A stretch of 64,000 nucleotides of DNA from Phocoena phocoena (taxonomy: Eukaryota; Chordata; Mammalia; Artiodactyla; Phocoenidae). Positions 35,740 through 48,354 of this stretch are shown in pieces; the first letter of the stretch is position 1; every line of letters starts with the position of its first letter. The notes under the pieces were generated by a model, which searched no databases, was not told where the DNA came from, and saw nothing but the letters and a program-made list of their open reading frames with translations. The position numbers were made by a program, and so were the translations under genes. The DNA is taken from the NCBI RefSeq assembly GCF_963924675.1, contig NC_089222.1, positions 108,453,316-108,517,315 of the forward strand, written 5' to 3'.

Positions 35740-36240
35740 AGGAGATAACAATTAACTGGAATTTGAAGGGATAATGAGATTTCACCAGGGGAACAGTGAG
35801 GTAGTATGAGGTGAAAGAGTAGAACAGAAGGGGAAGAGGAGAAGGTGTTTTTTGCTGAGATGGCAATCCATACAGAAGGGAATGTAACAGCCTAGTGATG
35901 GCACATGCATATGTGTATCACTTTTGTGTGCAATGGAGGGAAGGGGTTTATTGTGTTTAAGAGGTGAGGTTGAAAAGATTGGTGATGCCAGGTTATAAAG
36001 GCAAAACATCTTTTAACAGTTTGAACCCCAAATAGTTTCCCAAAATGGTTGCATATCATATCACTTTGGGAATTTAAAAAAAAAATACAAATTCCAGGGT
36101 TCTGTTCTGGCAGGGGCATCCATTAGTTTTGGTCCACCAAATGTCTAATGGTCAGCCAGCTTTGGGAGCAACTGCTACAGTTTATCAGCAATAGGAAGCC
36201 AGAAAAACTTTGGCCTGGTCTTTAACCTGATTACTCTAAT
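35740..36240 (-). mobile_element. Probable L2, reverse strand, with a possible hAT relic inside
   Basis: CTGGAATTTGAAGGGATAATG and CACCAGGGGAACAGTGAGG resemble the complement of the L2 3' region. AATAGGAAGCCAGAAAAAC near 36190 resembles the next L2 phrase (GGGAGCCATTGAAGG). The segment at about 36020-36180 (GAATTTAAAAAAAAAATACAAATTCC) may be a MER5-type insertion between them. Weak. Confidence 0.4.
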
Positions 36241-36409
36241 CTCCCACGTATGCTTCAGGGACAATGATTATCCCCTTACTGTCCAGCATTCAATAAGAGA
36301 TGTTTAAGGCCACCTCTTCAGAGCTTACTTCCCAGAGTACACTATCTGAAGTAGGTTGCCAGTGACTCTATGTATCCTTAGGTTTTTTTCTGTTTTTTTA
36401 AAGTTGTAT

Positions 36410-36600
36410 TGTAGCATTTTAACCTGTTTACTTGTTCAATTATTTGTTTATTGTCTAGTCCCACCCCCACTCCATCCACATGTACATATTCAATTGATGC
36501 CTCCAAGAGAGCAAACATGACTGGTAGTGTTTAATGCTTATTTGCCCACCCCTTAGAATGTTGCATGGCATGGGAGTAGGCTCTTCATAAATTGTTGTTA
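36410..36600 (+). mobile_element. L2 3' end, sense (probable)
   Basis: TTATTTGTTTATTGTCTAGTCCCACC, then GAGAGCAAACATGACTGG, ATGTTGCATGGCATGGGAGTAGG and CTCTTCATAAATTGTTGTT follow the order of the L2 terminus (…TAGAATGTAAGCTCC…GCCTGGCACATAGTAGG…). Confidence 0.55.
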
Positions 36601-36609
36601 TGGTTTAAG

Positions 36610-39600
36610 GAAAATGTTATTTATTCTTTATATAAGCCAAATCTGGACCAAAGTGAAGTTTTGCATCTACTTCTGTGGTAAACACAATTGAAGTTGATTG
36701 TTAAGCAAATAATTCCTTTGTGAAGATGGCCAGAATGGATTATATACACATTCTGTGACCCTGGTTACCTGTTCATGAATAGAAGAAGGATGAGCAACAG
36801 CACAATTACAGGGTCAGTTTTTAATCATTCAACATTTTCAGTCATTCAACATTCCCCCTCCCCCTAAAAAGAGGCAAGATCTAAATTTTATTTAGATCTT
36901 CAAATGCTTTGAAATTATTCTTTGGGAGGGCAAATGTTAATTATGAGCTTGATACCATTTATAAGCACTGTTAATAAATCAAGGAAGTTTAGAGTATGAA
37001 GGTACAGTTTAGATTTTCTGTTTAATCTATTTATTTTACAAATGTGAAATCTAAGGATCAGAAAGAAAAAATGATTAAAAAAAAGATTAACTGTTAATTA
37101 ATAGTAGTTAAATCTCAATTATTGAGAGCTAATTAATTTTAAAATGAAACAATATCAACCCAATATATTTTGAAATGAAATAGTCTAACTATAGATTAAA
37201 ATTATAGTAATTTTAGGATATAAAATATAGTTTCAACTTGATTCCATTCATTAGATCTGTATGAAATACATTTAAAATCCCCAAATTAAAATTATTCAAA
37301 GAGAAGCATCAGATAAAATTATTTCAGATTACAACCATCATTGTACTATTTATTTCCATGATAAAGGTTTGCTAATTAAAGGAAAATTATTATTATCTAT
37401 AAAAATTTATTGTTGTATAATAAATAAATAATTTTAAAGCTTCATGTCTTTAAAAATAAGTTTCCTAATCTCCTTTTCATTATGGTCTATAGATAATGTG
37501 ATATGTAAGTAGTATTTTGAAGTATTGTAAGTATATGTATATGTATACGTAAGTAGTATTTTACTACCCAGCTAGTAAAACACAAATGCATCAGGCATAC
37601 TGGTAAAGAGAAAATGTGCATATTTCCTATTAAACTCTGATAAAATAATCTTAATTAAACCAATGGAACTTGTATTCCACCTGGCTAGGAGAGTAGTCCT
37701 CAACTATTATTCAATCAGCCAACGTGGAAGAGAGAGGAATAAAACTATATAATGAAAGGGTCTAGTCTGAACAATGAACAATCAAACATATGTTATTGCC
37801 ACAGTCCCTAAACACTCCCTACAAATGATCATTTCTCTAACATTTCCTTAGGTAGGAAGCTGTTCGTTGTTCTCAAAGAACAATAGCCTTCCTCTTCGTG
37901 AACGAAGTGAGACCAAAAAAAAAAAGGCAAGATTAAGAAAAATTGTGGCTATGATCACAAACCCTATGAAAATATGTATAGCACTATTTATCAACTACAA
38001 ATTATAGTTCAGGGTAAGATATCTGAAAGTCTTATTATTTTGTATAAGATTCCATTTATCTTCATTAAACCATAAGTCCAAAAATAAAAATAATCCTATC
38101 AAGGAAAAGAATAGATGATCACAAGGGAAAAGTAGATCATTTGATCATTCTTGGGCAAAAACAAACAAAAAGAGAAAGAGTACCTATGTCAGAATCATGT
38201 AAACGGTCCATTTTAGAACATGTACTCTTCCAACATTCTTCTTCAAAGAATATCTCAAAATCTTAAATCTTACTGGTATGAAACAAGGTACTCTTTGGAG
38301 AATGAATGACAGCAGCAATATTAGTCCAACTCTATCTCATACAGGAAACAGAATGCATAACAATTGATACAAATTTGCTTCCTGGAGCAAGGTTAGTAAA
38401 GGCAAAGAAACTCTAAGAATTCCTTGGAGAAAAGAAGCAACCGTAGCCAAAACAATTGAACAGATTATGTCAACTATCCAAAGTAATCAGTTTTCCTTCA
38501 ATAGCTATTTCTCTACACAGCACAAGACATAGAAAAGAATCAATAACTTGAAGAATGAAGTGTAGAAACCTTCTGGAGAGGGGACCTGAAATGTACTAAA
38601 TGTATTTGTGGCAGAATTAATTCCAACACCCAGGAGGAAGCTGCTAATGTGTTAGAGTGAGCTGTCAAGTGAAACAGGAAATTTTTCCCATGCATTTTCT
38701 AATGAGTTTTAATACACCCCCAGTATTATTTTAAGACATTCTGCTTGTCAAGGTGGAACTCCTGTTCTCATTTTCAGATAATTGACTAGTTTAAAAAAAT
38801 CTTTATTCCATTTCAAAATATTAATAAAATAGTCCACTTCAAATACAATTCCCTTTGTCCCAAAGGCACATGATTAATTTCTTTTTAAAGCCAACTAAAA
38901 TAAGAGAGCCCACTGAAAGTTTGTACCATTATTAGTTCTCTTTTCTTTCATTCTAACCTGATTCAAATTTCATAACTTTATCTTGTTCTATGATCCAAAT
39001 ACTTGGATGTTTAAAAATATACAAGTTTAGTAGTCAGTAAGACTTTTTCATCTCATATGTGCCTTTGACTATGACATTTAGTACATGGCATTAGCTCTGT
39101 AATTCTAAAATATGCTGCATTTGCTGATTATCACACTAAAACCTTTTCTTTGATTTTGTTTCTTTGGGTCATCAGAGATTAAATTCGGAAAACATATATC
39201 CCCAGTTAGAGTGAATTTGACTTAAATCAAGACATTTAGAAAATCATTTAAATTATTAATCAGGAAGATTAAATTTCCATCAAAAGCTTACTGTAGTTTA
39301 ATAGAAATATAATATGTTTCTATGACTCAGAGGTAAGTTAGCTTTACTTTAGAAGGTATGTAAGAAAATTTAAAGTTTGAATTTTGATTAATATCAAAGT
39401 TACATCAGAAAATTGAACATTATTTAGTAGTGTGATATTAAAGTTAATTGTAGTTTATGCTTGTAAATATATTTGGAGTTTAAATCACATTATCAAGAGA
39501 TTCCTGAATACTATGTTACTCATTCAAACTCCTCTTATTTATTCACTTATCAGAAGATTTAAAAAGTTGAGTTTTTAGAAACTTCAATTCCTAAATGAAG

Positions 39601-41250
39601 CTTCAATTTAAATCAATATAGTCTATAGTAACCAATAGTCCAACAGTAAACCAAATTAGAGCAAAAATGAATAGATATTTAAATAACTTCTATTTCTGAT
39701 ACTAGTTGTAGGTTGAAATTTAATTTTAAAATAATTCCACAATGAATACAAGTATAATTGCCATTGGGGATGAGAATTTTCTGAATTTTCATGTTATAGA
39801 AATCCTCCACAGTTGTCACATTTAACCTAAAGTTCTGAGTTCAGTATTCAAAAACTGAAAGAAAAATAAGAGAATGTCATATTTATATATTTTCAAAGCT
39901 TCAAATATTAAATTAGTGCATTTGTATCCTTTATAATTCATAATTTATCCCATTAAATCACTCTTCATGAGCTTTTTAAATAATTAAGAACTTTAAATGA
40001 AAATAAATAAAAATTACTTAAAAACAAAATAACAATTTCAAATTATTATTTAGTTTTTATTATTTTCCCTTTATTTTAAATGGAATATTTCCTATTTATT
40101 TAAAATCACTTAGGATAAGCATACAGAAATAATTTTAAAAACACATGTTTAATTGCTGGTGATATTAAATAATGGCAAAAAAGGATTATGGGAAATTGTC
40201 AAACTGTTTTTAATTTATGTATTTTTTTGTTTGTTTGATTTGCTTAAGTCTGCAATGCTCTACCAAAAATAGTATTTTTGAGCTCTTTCTCCCCCCAAAT
40301 TAAAGATAAAATATTAAAACATAGTGTTGATTGTACAATATTTATTTTACAGTACTTTGAAAAAATTAGGATTTAGTTAAAATAGTAACAGACTATAAGT
40401 TTGGAAACAAGTTGTGTGTTGGGAGTACGGGTCTGGATCTGCCTACATGCATGTGTATGTGTGTGTGTGTGTGTAAGCTCTTAGTAATGGACTGGAATTT
40501 TCTACTCTACTCAAAATGTGGTTGTTTTTTTTCTTATAGTGTGTTCTTAGGAAAAAAAAAATTCTACCAAAATATTTTTAACACTATTGTTATCACTTGT
40601 ACTGTTAGATTCTGAAGTGAAGAAACTATGCAGCTAAGCAAATCAACAAAAAAATAAAATCAACAAACAAGTAATCAAAAAATATAACAAAAAATTTGTT
40701 ATTTTTCACAACTTCATCAAAGTGCCTGAGATGTAGGAGGTATTTGGACTGGAAGAATAAAGTAGCAAATGAAGCCCTCTCTAGTGATAATAATTAAAAT
40801 TCTCCTTCATATTCAGTTAGCTAGTCCATGACCATCAACCATGACTTGTTCACAAGCTATAAGCTATTGCTACCCAGATATATCCTTGAATAGACCTAAA
40901 GGAAATAGACCAGGTAGGGATAATCTAAACTTGGTGAGATGTCTGTCCTGCTTTGTCTTTAATGACAAACGAATCACTTTTTAAGAAATGTATAAACTAT
41001 ATCCCATCTTTATTTAAATAACAGATATTGACTGTGTATCTACTATTGCCAGTGGTATCATTACTACGAGGTTCTGGTATAATATATATTATTTGAGGTA
41101 TATGCAGACTATTTATATGTATCTCTGACATGGATTGTAATGCTGAGGATAACTCTTTATAAAATGGCCTCCCTTGCATGGTCCATGACTAGAAATGAGC
41201 ATTTTAACCTCTTATTGACAGTAGTATTTTTTTTTTTTTTCATTAAAAGA
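36610..41250. other. 4.6 kb AT-rich DNA without recognised features
   Basis: No SINE, LINE 3' end, LTR or DNA transposon that I can name, and no open frame above 70 codons apart from repeat-derived ones. A short (GT)n lies at 40451-40474. Confidence 0.5.
40451..40474. repeat. (GT)n microsatellite
   Basis: About 24 bases of GT, slightly impure at its left end. Confidence 0.9.
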
Positions 41251-41270
41251 GGAACTTTAAGAGTAACTAC

Positions 41271-41475
41271 TGGCTTCCCTGGTGGCGCACTGGTTGAGAG
41301 TCTGCCTGCCAATGCAGGGGACACGGGTTCGTGCCCTGGTCCGGGAGGATCCCACATGCCGCAGAGCAGCTGGGCCCGTGAGCCATGGCCGCTGAGCCTG
41401 CACATCCGGAGCCTGTGCTCCACAACGGGAGAGGCCACAACAGTGAGAGGCCCGCGTACCAGAAAAAAAAAAAAA
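41271..41475 (+). mobile_element. CHR SINE 7
   Basis: Sense CHR SINE with an A-tail (about 41462-41475) and 12-bp duplications AAGAGTAACTAC (41259-41270) and AAGAGTAAATAC (41476-41487) that differ at one base. It forms an inverted pair with the copy at 41782-41993. Confidence 0.95.
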
Positions 41476-41544
41476 AAGAGTAAATACTATGCTGAAGGGA
41501 TGTAGTTTCTGGTAGAAATTACAGAGAATTCTTGGCAACTTGCA

Positions 41545-41725
41545 GCTTGGGGCGACCTTCTGTGCAGTCAGAAATGCTCCAATAATTTAGAGTCGTACCT
41601 GCATGTGGGCAGTTCCTCCATAGCTGTTTGGCATCTGCAGATTCAAACATCCCCAGGGATGGGATCAAGCAGAAGGTGGACCAGCTCAGTTCAAACCCTG
41701 TTGTTCAAGGGTCGAAAATACATCT
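41545..41725. mobile_element. TcMar-Tigger-type relic
   Basis: CATAGCTGTTTGGCATCTGCAG, GATTCAAACATCCCCAGGGA and the terminal phrase CAGTTCAAACCCTGTTGTTC followed by AAGGGTCGAAAA match Tigger/MER2-like short elements. The right terminus is near 41715. Confidence 0.65.
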
Positions 41726-41781
41726 CTAATATTGCTATGAAAGTCAGTGGGGAAGTATAATTTAACTTAGAAATATTAATT

Positions 41782-41993
41782 AATTATTTATTTTTTTGTG
41801 TGTGGTAAGCAGGCCTCTCACTGTTGTGGCTTCTCACGCTGCGGAGCACAGACTCCAGACGCGCAGGCTCAGCGGCCATGGCTCACAGGCCCAGCCGCTC
41901 TGCGGCATGTGGGAGCTTCCCAGACCGGGGCACGAACCTATGTTCCCTGTATCGGCAGGTGGACTCTCAACCACTGCGCCACCAGGGAAGCCC
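41782..41993 (-). mobile_element. CHR SINE 8
   Basis: Reverse-strand CHR SINE with a 13-bp duplication AGAAATATTAATT at 41769-41781 and 41994-42006. Some CpGs decayed. Confidence 0.95.
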
Positions 41994-42039
41994 AGAAATA
42001 TTAATTTTTAAAGCAACATTTTGGGAACAAGAATCTGTC

Positions 42040-42480
42040 ATTTTTAATAGTGATTCTTTGTTATCATTGTTACAGATGAATAGTTCTTCAGTAACTATTC
42101 TTAGCTCAGTAACTATTTTTGTGCGTTTCTTGTTAGAAGTATTCTCATGTATTGCTATTTTGGATGGGACTATTTTTCTATTATGTTTTAACTGGTTGTT
42201 ATTGATACAAAGTAACAGTATTGATTTGAGGATGTTGATCTTGAATCCATCCACCTTGATAGAGAAGATTCTCTTATTAATTGTAATAGTTTGTTCATTG
42301 ATTCTCTTGGAACTTTGAGGCTGTATCATCTGCAAATGATGAATACTTTTTCTTCTCCTTTGTAATAGTTAAAACTTTTATATCTTTTATTGTATTCATG
42401 CATTAACTAGAGTGCCCAAAAAAAAAAAAGTTGAATGATAGTAGCAATAGCACACTTGTATTGTTCAGGATGTAGTGGAA
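42040..42480 (-). mobile_element. Old antisense L1 ORF2 fragment
   Basis: Reads as the complement of L1 ORF2 RT: GATGTTGATCTTGAATCCATC, GAGAAGATTCTCTTATTAATTG, TTTGAGGCTGTATCATCTGC, TCATCTGCAAATGATGAATAC and CTTTTATATCTTTTATTG resemble the region around the FADD box of old L1s. Heavily diverged; no coding capacity. Confidence 0.6.
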
Positions 42481-42489
42481 TTTCCATTG

Positions 42490-44840
42490 TATTTCATGTT
42501 TAATTTGATGTTCTCATCACTCACAAAATTATTTATTATGATAAAATTATTTTTCCTAAGAGGCATTTTAATAGATATTCTTCAAATAATAAAAATAATC
42601 CTTTGTTTAACTTACAATTTTAGAATTACTTTTCTTAAAAATATTCTTACATTATGAAAAGAGATTCCAGTATTAAATAAAAATGAACATTGTTGGCTAT
42701 CGCATAAAGGCTGGGATTTGTATCTCTGGTTTAAAATTTCAGCAAATAGGAATTACAAAAATGATGGCTACTTTTGATTAATGATTTGGATAAAAACATA
42801 TAATGTTTAAAATAAATGTTTTTAAACAAAATACTTTCATTACCACAAGATAACTCCAAAGTAAATTTATTCTTAATTTTTATGATTAGGACATATTTCA
42901 GGTTGTTTTAAGCAGGAATAACACCAATATTTACTTTTGGCACCAATAAAAGCCTGAGGAGTACAAAAATGTATCATGCACATTGAATCTGGATCTCTGG
43001 GAGTGTGACACAGGAAATCAGAAAGACTGGAATAGAGAGTTACTGAAATTAAAGTATCTTAGTTAGATATGAAGGCAAAGAACTGACTTTTATCCCAGGC
43101 TCTCCTTTTAAGGATATATTTATGGGTTCATAATTTATTTTCTGTGGGTGATAATCAGCCTATCTAAAATAAGAGCTGAAACACATGATTCTATTTGTCA
43201 TCAAATAGAGCTTTTATTTGATTTATTTTGTCCACTCCCTAATCTCTTATCATACTTTATCAATGAATTACAGTATTTAAGGAAAAAAATGACAAAAAAT
43301 AAATTGTTCTCTATATCCTAAACCCATTTATCTTTGAAGATGAATCCAAAAGAATTTTTAAAAATGCAGTTTTTTAATTGTTTTTGATAGTTATCTTTAA
43401 ATATTATATAAAAATACAAGTTAATAAAATTTAAGAATGGAATAAAATTCTAACTATACATATAAGATAGAAACAAGGATATTAATTTTAAAACCATTTT
43501 AACAACAACAAAAACCTTCGTTAATATGGACATATCAAAAGATCTCAAAATTGGGTGAGTATATGCAATTATGAGTAGATTCACATGTGTGTGTATACAT
43601 ACATCCACATATCTCTGTACACTCATACAGTCACATGTGCACATATATATTAATGCCCCCCTTTTTTTCACTTCACGTTGGTCTAGGAAGATTCTCTTTT
43701 TATGTAACTACCTTTATTTTTTCTTCTGCTAAATCTGTAGATTTATAGTTCAATCACCTGAACAAACCATTTTGCACTTCATAAAATTTAAAACCAAATA
43801 ATTACTCTTTACAAAGTTTACACACATGTGCGTTGCACACCCACCCACACAGGAGAGATACACAAAGACGTAATATGATAATTACATTCAAAGATTCTAT
43901 GAGAATCATTTGCTGCACCAATTTAAGACTGAGTCCATCTAAATCTTAAGAGTCAGAAGGCTTTTGAAAAATGTCTAATATCTACTTTGGAAGAAAAATC
44001 CTCCAGTAAAAATACTATTAACAAAATACAAAAAGTTCTGGAGAAAATTCAAATGTACTAAGAAAAACTGTACTGAAAAGCTCCACATTGAGGACACCTG
44101 CTATTCATCAGTCTTGTAGAAACAAGATGTGAATCATGCAACAGAGGAGCTGATTTTATTCTTTGTTATTAGAAGGCACCAGTGGCCACAATATACAATA
44201 TTAAAACTGTCTTATTCTAGCTTTTCTTTTGATCAAACTATGGTACATTTTCTGTCTTGCTTATTTGTAAATAAGCAACTATATCCTGCTCAACTTTGAA
44301 TATTTAAGTATGAGCAGTTATAAACATTGTAAGATGTGTCAACAATGAAGAAAAAATCCAAACTGCAAATATGATTCTATATTTAAATAGTAACTAAAGA
44401 AAATATTTATAATATTAGAATATCCTAATATAATCATTTAATTAATACTTTTTATGACTGTCATGATGCATATCCTAAATTTGTGTAAGACTGAAAATGG
44501 CATAAAACATTTTTAAATGAAGAACTATAATAATACATAAACCAATAGGAAGATCCTATAACAACAAATCATTTCAAAAAGTGGTGTTTCTAATTAATAA
44601 TTACCCTTAAATAACTTTTCCTGCTGTTGTTTAGAGGTTTGTTTTTTATCACTTAAAATATGTTGTTTGGATTTTACCAAGTATTGCCTTAAATTTGATG
44701 GGTGAGCATGTTTGTGCATAATAAGTATACCCACATATAAGTTGTTGGCAGGGCTTGAATTTCATGTTTAAGAAATCTGTCAATATATTCTTGTTCATTT
44801 ATAGCATTTGCCAACAATGAATTCAAGAGCTTATCTGCTC
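42490..44840. other. AT-rich unassigned DNA
   Basis: Nothing recognised beyond short imperfect (CA)n/(TA)n stretches at 43585-43650 and 43820-43855. Confidence 0.5.
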
Positions 44841-45012
44841 CAGAGTCTCAACTGTAGTAGCATATTAGAATTACATAGAAGCTTTTAAAAACCTGATGCC
44901 AGCGAATTACCCCAGACCAATTTATTCTGAAACTCTGCAGATACGTCCTGGGCATGGGTATTTTTAAACCTTCACAGGTGATTATACTGAGCAGTCATTA
45001 TTTCAGACCACA
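44841..45012. mobile_element. MER5-type hAT-Charlie relic
   Basis: Follows the MER5A order: CAGAGTCTCAACTG, CATATTAGAATTACATAGAAG, CTTTTAAAAACCTGATGCC, CCCAGACCAATTTATTCTG, GGCATGGGTATTTTTAAACC, CAGGTGATTATACTGAGCAG. Confidence 0.75.
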
Positions 45013-45354
45013 GATCTATACATTTTATTTATGCCCTTCCCTCAGCAGCCAGCAGAAGTCAACTGATAATATCAAATAACTTAGAACCATAAATAGCTAT
45101 TCTAGGATCAAGAACATTATCAGGTGAATATATTCAGTTTAAAAACTCTTGTAATTAGAGGCATATTTGATTTTCTGTTGGATTATCCTTAAGGATGTGA
45201 AAGCATTTTAAAATTAGTAACCCTTTATATAATGTGGATACCAATGTTATGAAGAACAGTGGGCATTCATATCTAAATGTAATGTCCTCCAAAGCATTAT
45301 CAATAAATACACTTGTTCTATTTCACTACTTAGTTATAGAAGATGAAAAGTAAT

Positions 45355-45560
45355 TATAAGAGCTAATTACTAATGACCTTTATGTATAAGGCACTATATA
45401 GGGGATATAGTACATATATCCTCTCATTTAATTCTCACAACAGCACCATAGAGATATTAAGTACAAAAAATAAATTGCTTAGAGCCAAACAACTTTCTGT
45501 AAATGGCAGGCGGATCTGAACCCAAAACTCGTTATCTTTAACCTTAACGCCCTTCCCTAC
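45355..45560 (-). mobile_element. MIR SINE, reverse strand
   Basis: TATGTATAAGGCACTATATAG, CTCTCATTTAATTCTCACAAC, ACAGCACCATAGAGATATTAAG, AAATGGCAGGCGGATCTGAAC and CCAAAACTC follow the complement of MIR. Confidence 0.8.
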
Positions 45561-45689
45561 TTATATCCATGAAACTCTTGTAATATCAAGATTTCAATAT
45601 GTGCTTATAATTAGACATGAATAAAAACTCACTGTGATTATTCTTAAAATTTTATAATTGAGAACATTAGATACATTCTCGTTCAAACT

Positions 45690-45835
45690 TACCTCCTCAT
45701 TTTAAATACGAGGAAACAGACTCTGAAGTGTTTCATTTGCCTTACAGAACATCACTAACACAAAACAGAGTTAAAATTATAAACCATTTCTTCTCACCTT
45801 CCATCCTGTGCTCTTTCTGCTGCCCCACACTGTCC
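45690..45835 (-). mobile_element. MIR-like fragment, reverse strand
   Basis: CCTCATTTTAAATACGAGGAAAC, AGACTCTGAAGTG, ACAGAACATCACTAACAC and TCCTGTGCTCTTTCTGCTGCCC resemble the complement of MIR, including its first part. Confidence 0.55.
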
Positions 45836-46160
45836 ACTCTCATTTGCGTCGAATGAATACTGCATTTCTTTAACAGGTGACACCACTTAAAAAATTGCCT
45901 TGCAAAGGTGAAAGTATCAGTGGATATTAGGACGAGAAAGTGCTAGAATTACACTCAGGAACTATCACTTAAGGAATAATTAATTTGTATAATAACTTTC
46001 ACCTGAGTGGTTCAGCAATCTTACGAATAAAAACGTAACATTCACCATACTTGTACGGTTATATTTTATATTCGCGGAGAAGAACACCCAACTTATTTAT
46101 TGTTACAAAACTTGACTATGATAATTTGATTTCAAACTAGTTTACAGTGCAAACTAAATA

Positions 46161-46344
46161 TAGTGGTGTTTCTCAAACCTTACAGGACAACAGGGCATAT
46201 GAATCACATGGGGATCTAATTAACATGCAGCTTCAGATTCAGTAGCTCTGGGCTAGGGCCTGAGATGCTGCATCTTAACAAGCTTCCAGGTGATGCCAAT
46301 TCTACTCAAAATGTGGCCCATGGATCTCACTTTGACTAGCAGGT
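46161..46344. mobile_element. MER5-type hAT-Charlie relic
   Basis: TAGTGGTGTTTCTCAAACCT at one end, then GAATCACATGGGGATCT, CAGATTCAGTAGCTCTGGG, GGGCCTGAGATGCTGCATC, TTAACAAGCTTCCAGGTGATG and TTTGACTAGCAGG at the other end. Confidence 0.8.
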
Positions 46345-46349
46345 AACAG

Positions 46350-47090
46350 AAACATATCACACTATCCTGTAGTGTCATTAACTGTAACACCTATTAAACT
46401 TATTTCTTAAATAGAAAATAAAGCTAGTAGAAGACAAGCAGCTGTCTGCAATGGAAGAAGTTTGGCTAGTCTGCTACAATGGACACCCAATTATAAGGAG
46501 CAAATAATTCAGAAATTACATCAGACTCTAAAAACTGTCATAAAAACTCAAGAATAGACATACTTTCAAAATTTGCATGTAAAATATGTAAGGGAATCCT
46601 CACTTGAATTTAAAATGAAAGCACTTAGTGCATGTGAGCTTTTAATAAATCCTACTTGATGATGACACTCACTTCCTAATAATGTGGATGATGATGGGAG
46701 TAAAGTAAGGCGTGCATGCAATTTCATTTTATTAACTTGATGATATGTCTGAAAACAGATTTTTCATGACTTGGAAAGGAAAGTTTCCAAGGACTGCTTT
46801 AGAATAACAAGCATGCCACATGAATAGTTTTGTGTCCTTGATCCATATGCTGTTATTAAGCCCTAAAACATGTTGTCATACTGGTTTTTAAACAGTTCTA
46901 TGAACAGTCAATTGAACTCTCAGTTTTAAGACTACATGGTTCTTTCTTATTTATCCAAACCTTGGATGGCTCTGCTTGCCTTTTAGTTCATTATTATAAG
47001 TAAGAATGCACTGAAAGAGATGAACAGAATGATGGTCCCGTGGGGTCATGGCAGAAGTACAGTGACAGGACCCATCAAATGCTATAGTTT
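46350..47090. other. Unassigned DNA
   Basis: No gene or family recognised between the MER5 relic and CHR SINE 9. Confidence 0.5.
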
Positions 47091-47102
47091 AAAACACTTT
47101 CA

Positions 47103-47321
47103 GGGCTTCCCTGGTGGCGCAGTGGTTGAGGGTCCGCCTGCCGATGCAGGGGAACGCGGGTTCGTGCCCCGGTCCGGGAGGATCCCGCATGCCGCGGAGC
47201 GGCTGGGCCCCGTGAGCCACGGCCGCTGAGCCTGCGCGTCCGGAGCCTGTGCTCCGCAACGGGAGAGGCCGCAACAGTGAGAGGCCCGCGTACCGCAAAA
47301 AAAAAAAAAAAAAAAAAAAAC
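47103..47321 (+). mobile_element. CHR SINE 9 (youngest-looking copy)
   Basis: Sense CHR SINE with nearly all CpGs intact (GCGGAGCGGCTGGG, GCCGCTGAGCCTGCGCGTCC), an uninterrupted 24-base A-tail at 47297-47320 and a perfect 11-bp duplication AAACACTTTCA at 47092-47102 and 47322-47332. The head carries A-box-like (TGGCGCAGTGG) and B-box-like (GGTTCGTGCC) pol III promoter motifs from its tRNA ancestor. Confidence 0.97.
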
Positions 47322-47334
47322 AAACACTTTCAAT

Positions 47335-47855
47335 GCACTAGGGACAAAATGAAAACCCTTTCAGCACTTGATATTAAGTACATTAAATATTCTATTTATG
47401 GGTCCACATCCACCACTTGCAATGGTAGTCATAATCATTTTTTCATGCCAGTGAAGCCTCTCAAATATTTAATAAATATTTCTTTCTCAAAATCAATATA
47501 GACTTGGGGCTATTTACTCAAGTACATCAAGCATCACAAAGAGAAGCAATTGTTTTACGTTTTTAAGTAGTGTTTCCAATCAAGTGTCATTTATCACCAA
47601 GAGTATCTGCACATGCTTCAAAAGATAAAGTTCATTTCTGTATATCTGGTGGCCAAAATGGTTACAAGAGCTCTTCTGGTGGCATCTTTTCTAACCAAGA
47701 GCATTCCAGGGTTTCCAAACATGACTTAAGAACAAAAAATACATTTCTCTTTTCCAACTAACACCACTTTTTCAAAATTCTTAGATAATTTTAGTAAGCT
47801 CATAACTGGTTATTCTGAAGACAGGATTTCCCCCCTTTTAATCCATGCCACATAA
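47335..47855. other. Unassigned DNA
   Basis: No gene or family recognised. Confidence 0.5.
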
Positions 47856-47859
47856 TTCA

Positions 47860-48350
47860 TAAAATTAACCTTTCTAAGGGTAATCCTATGGCACATCTAC
47901 TCAAAGCCCTTAATCATTCCTTGTTGCCTGTGGAATTAAGTACAAAATGTCTAAGCCTTAACAAAGCCACATCTAAGATCCTCCAATCACATCTCCAGAG
48001 TTGTTTTTCAGTTTATTGAAGTCCCAACTTACTATGTGCTTTATATTTTCCTCCTTTCCAATTCCTCCAGCTGTTTCCTATACTTGGATTGTTTCCTCTG
48101 TCTCTGCAAATTCAAATAATTTCCATCTCTCATACTTATTTTAAATATCATCTCCCTTGTCATCCCCTCATGAAGCTTTTCTTCATTTTCTGATGAGATA
48201 AGCTTTGTTTCTTTTCTTTCATTCTTCCTTTTTCTTTATTTATTTTTTCCTTCTTGCACCTTTATGGCACTGTTCTTAACTCAAATAATCTTTGTTATAT
48301 CTGCCTTATACATAATAGGTTCTCAGTAAATACTGACAACAACAAATTAA
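47860..48350 (+). mobile_element. L2 LINE 3' end, sense
   Basis: Ordered L2 phrases: CTCAAAGCCCTTAATCATTCC, GTGGAATTAAGTACAAAATG, TTCAAATAATTTCCATCTC, CCCCTCATGAAGCTTTTCTTC, TTTATGGCACTGTTCTTAAC and a terminal CATAATAGGTTCTCAGTAAATA. Confidence 0.75.
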
Positions 48351-48354
48351 ACTA

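Noticed and set aside
47103..47170. tRNA-like head with A and B boxes as a functional tRNA gene
   Set aside because: It is the tRNA-derived 5' part of the CHR SINE; no cloverleaf with an acceptor stem can be completed, and the same text occurs eleven times.
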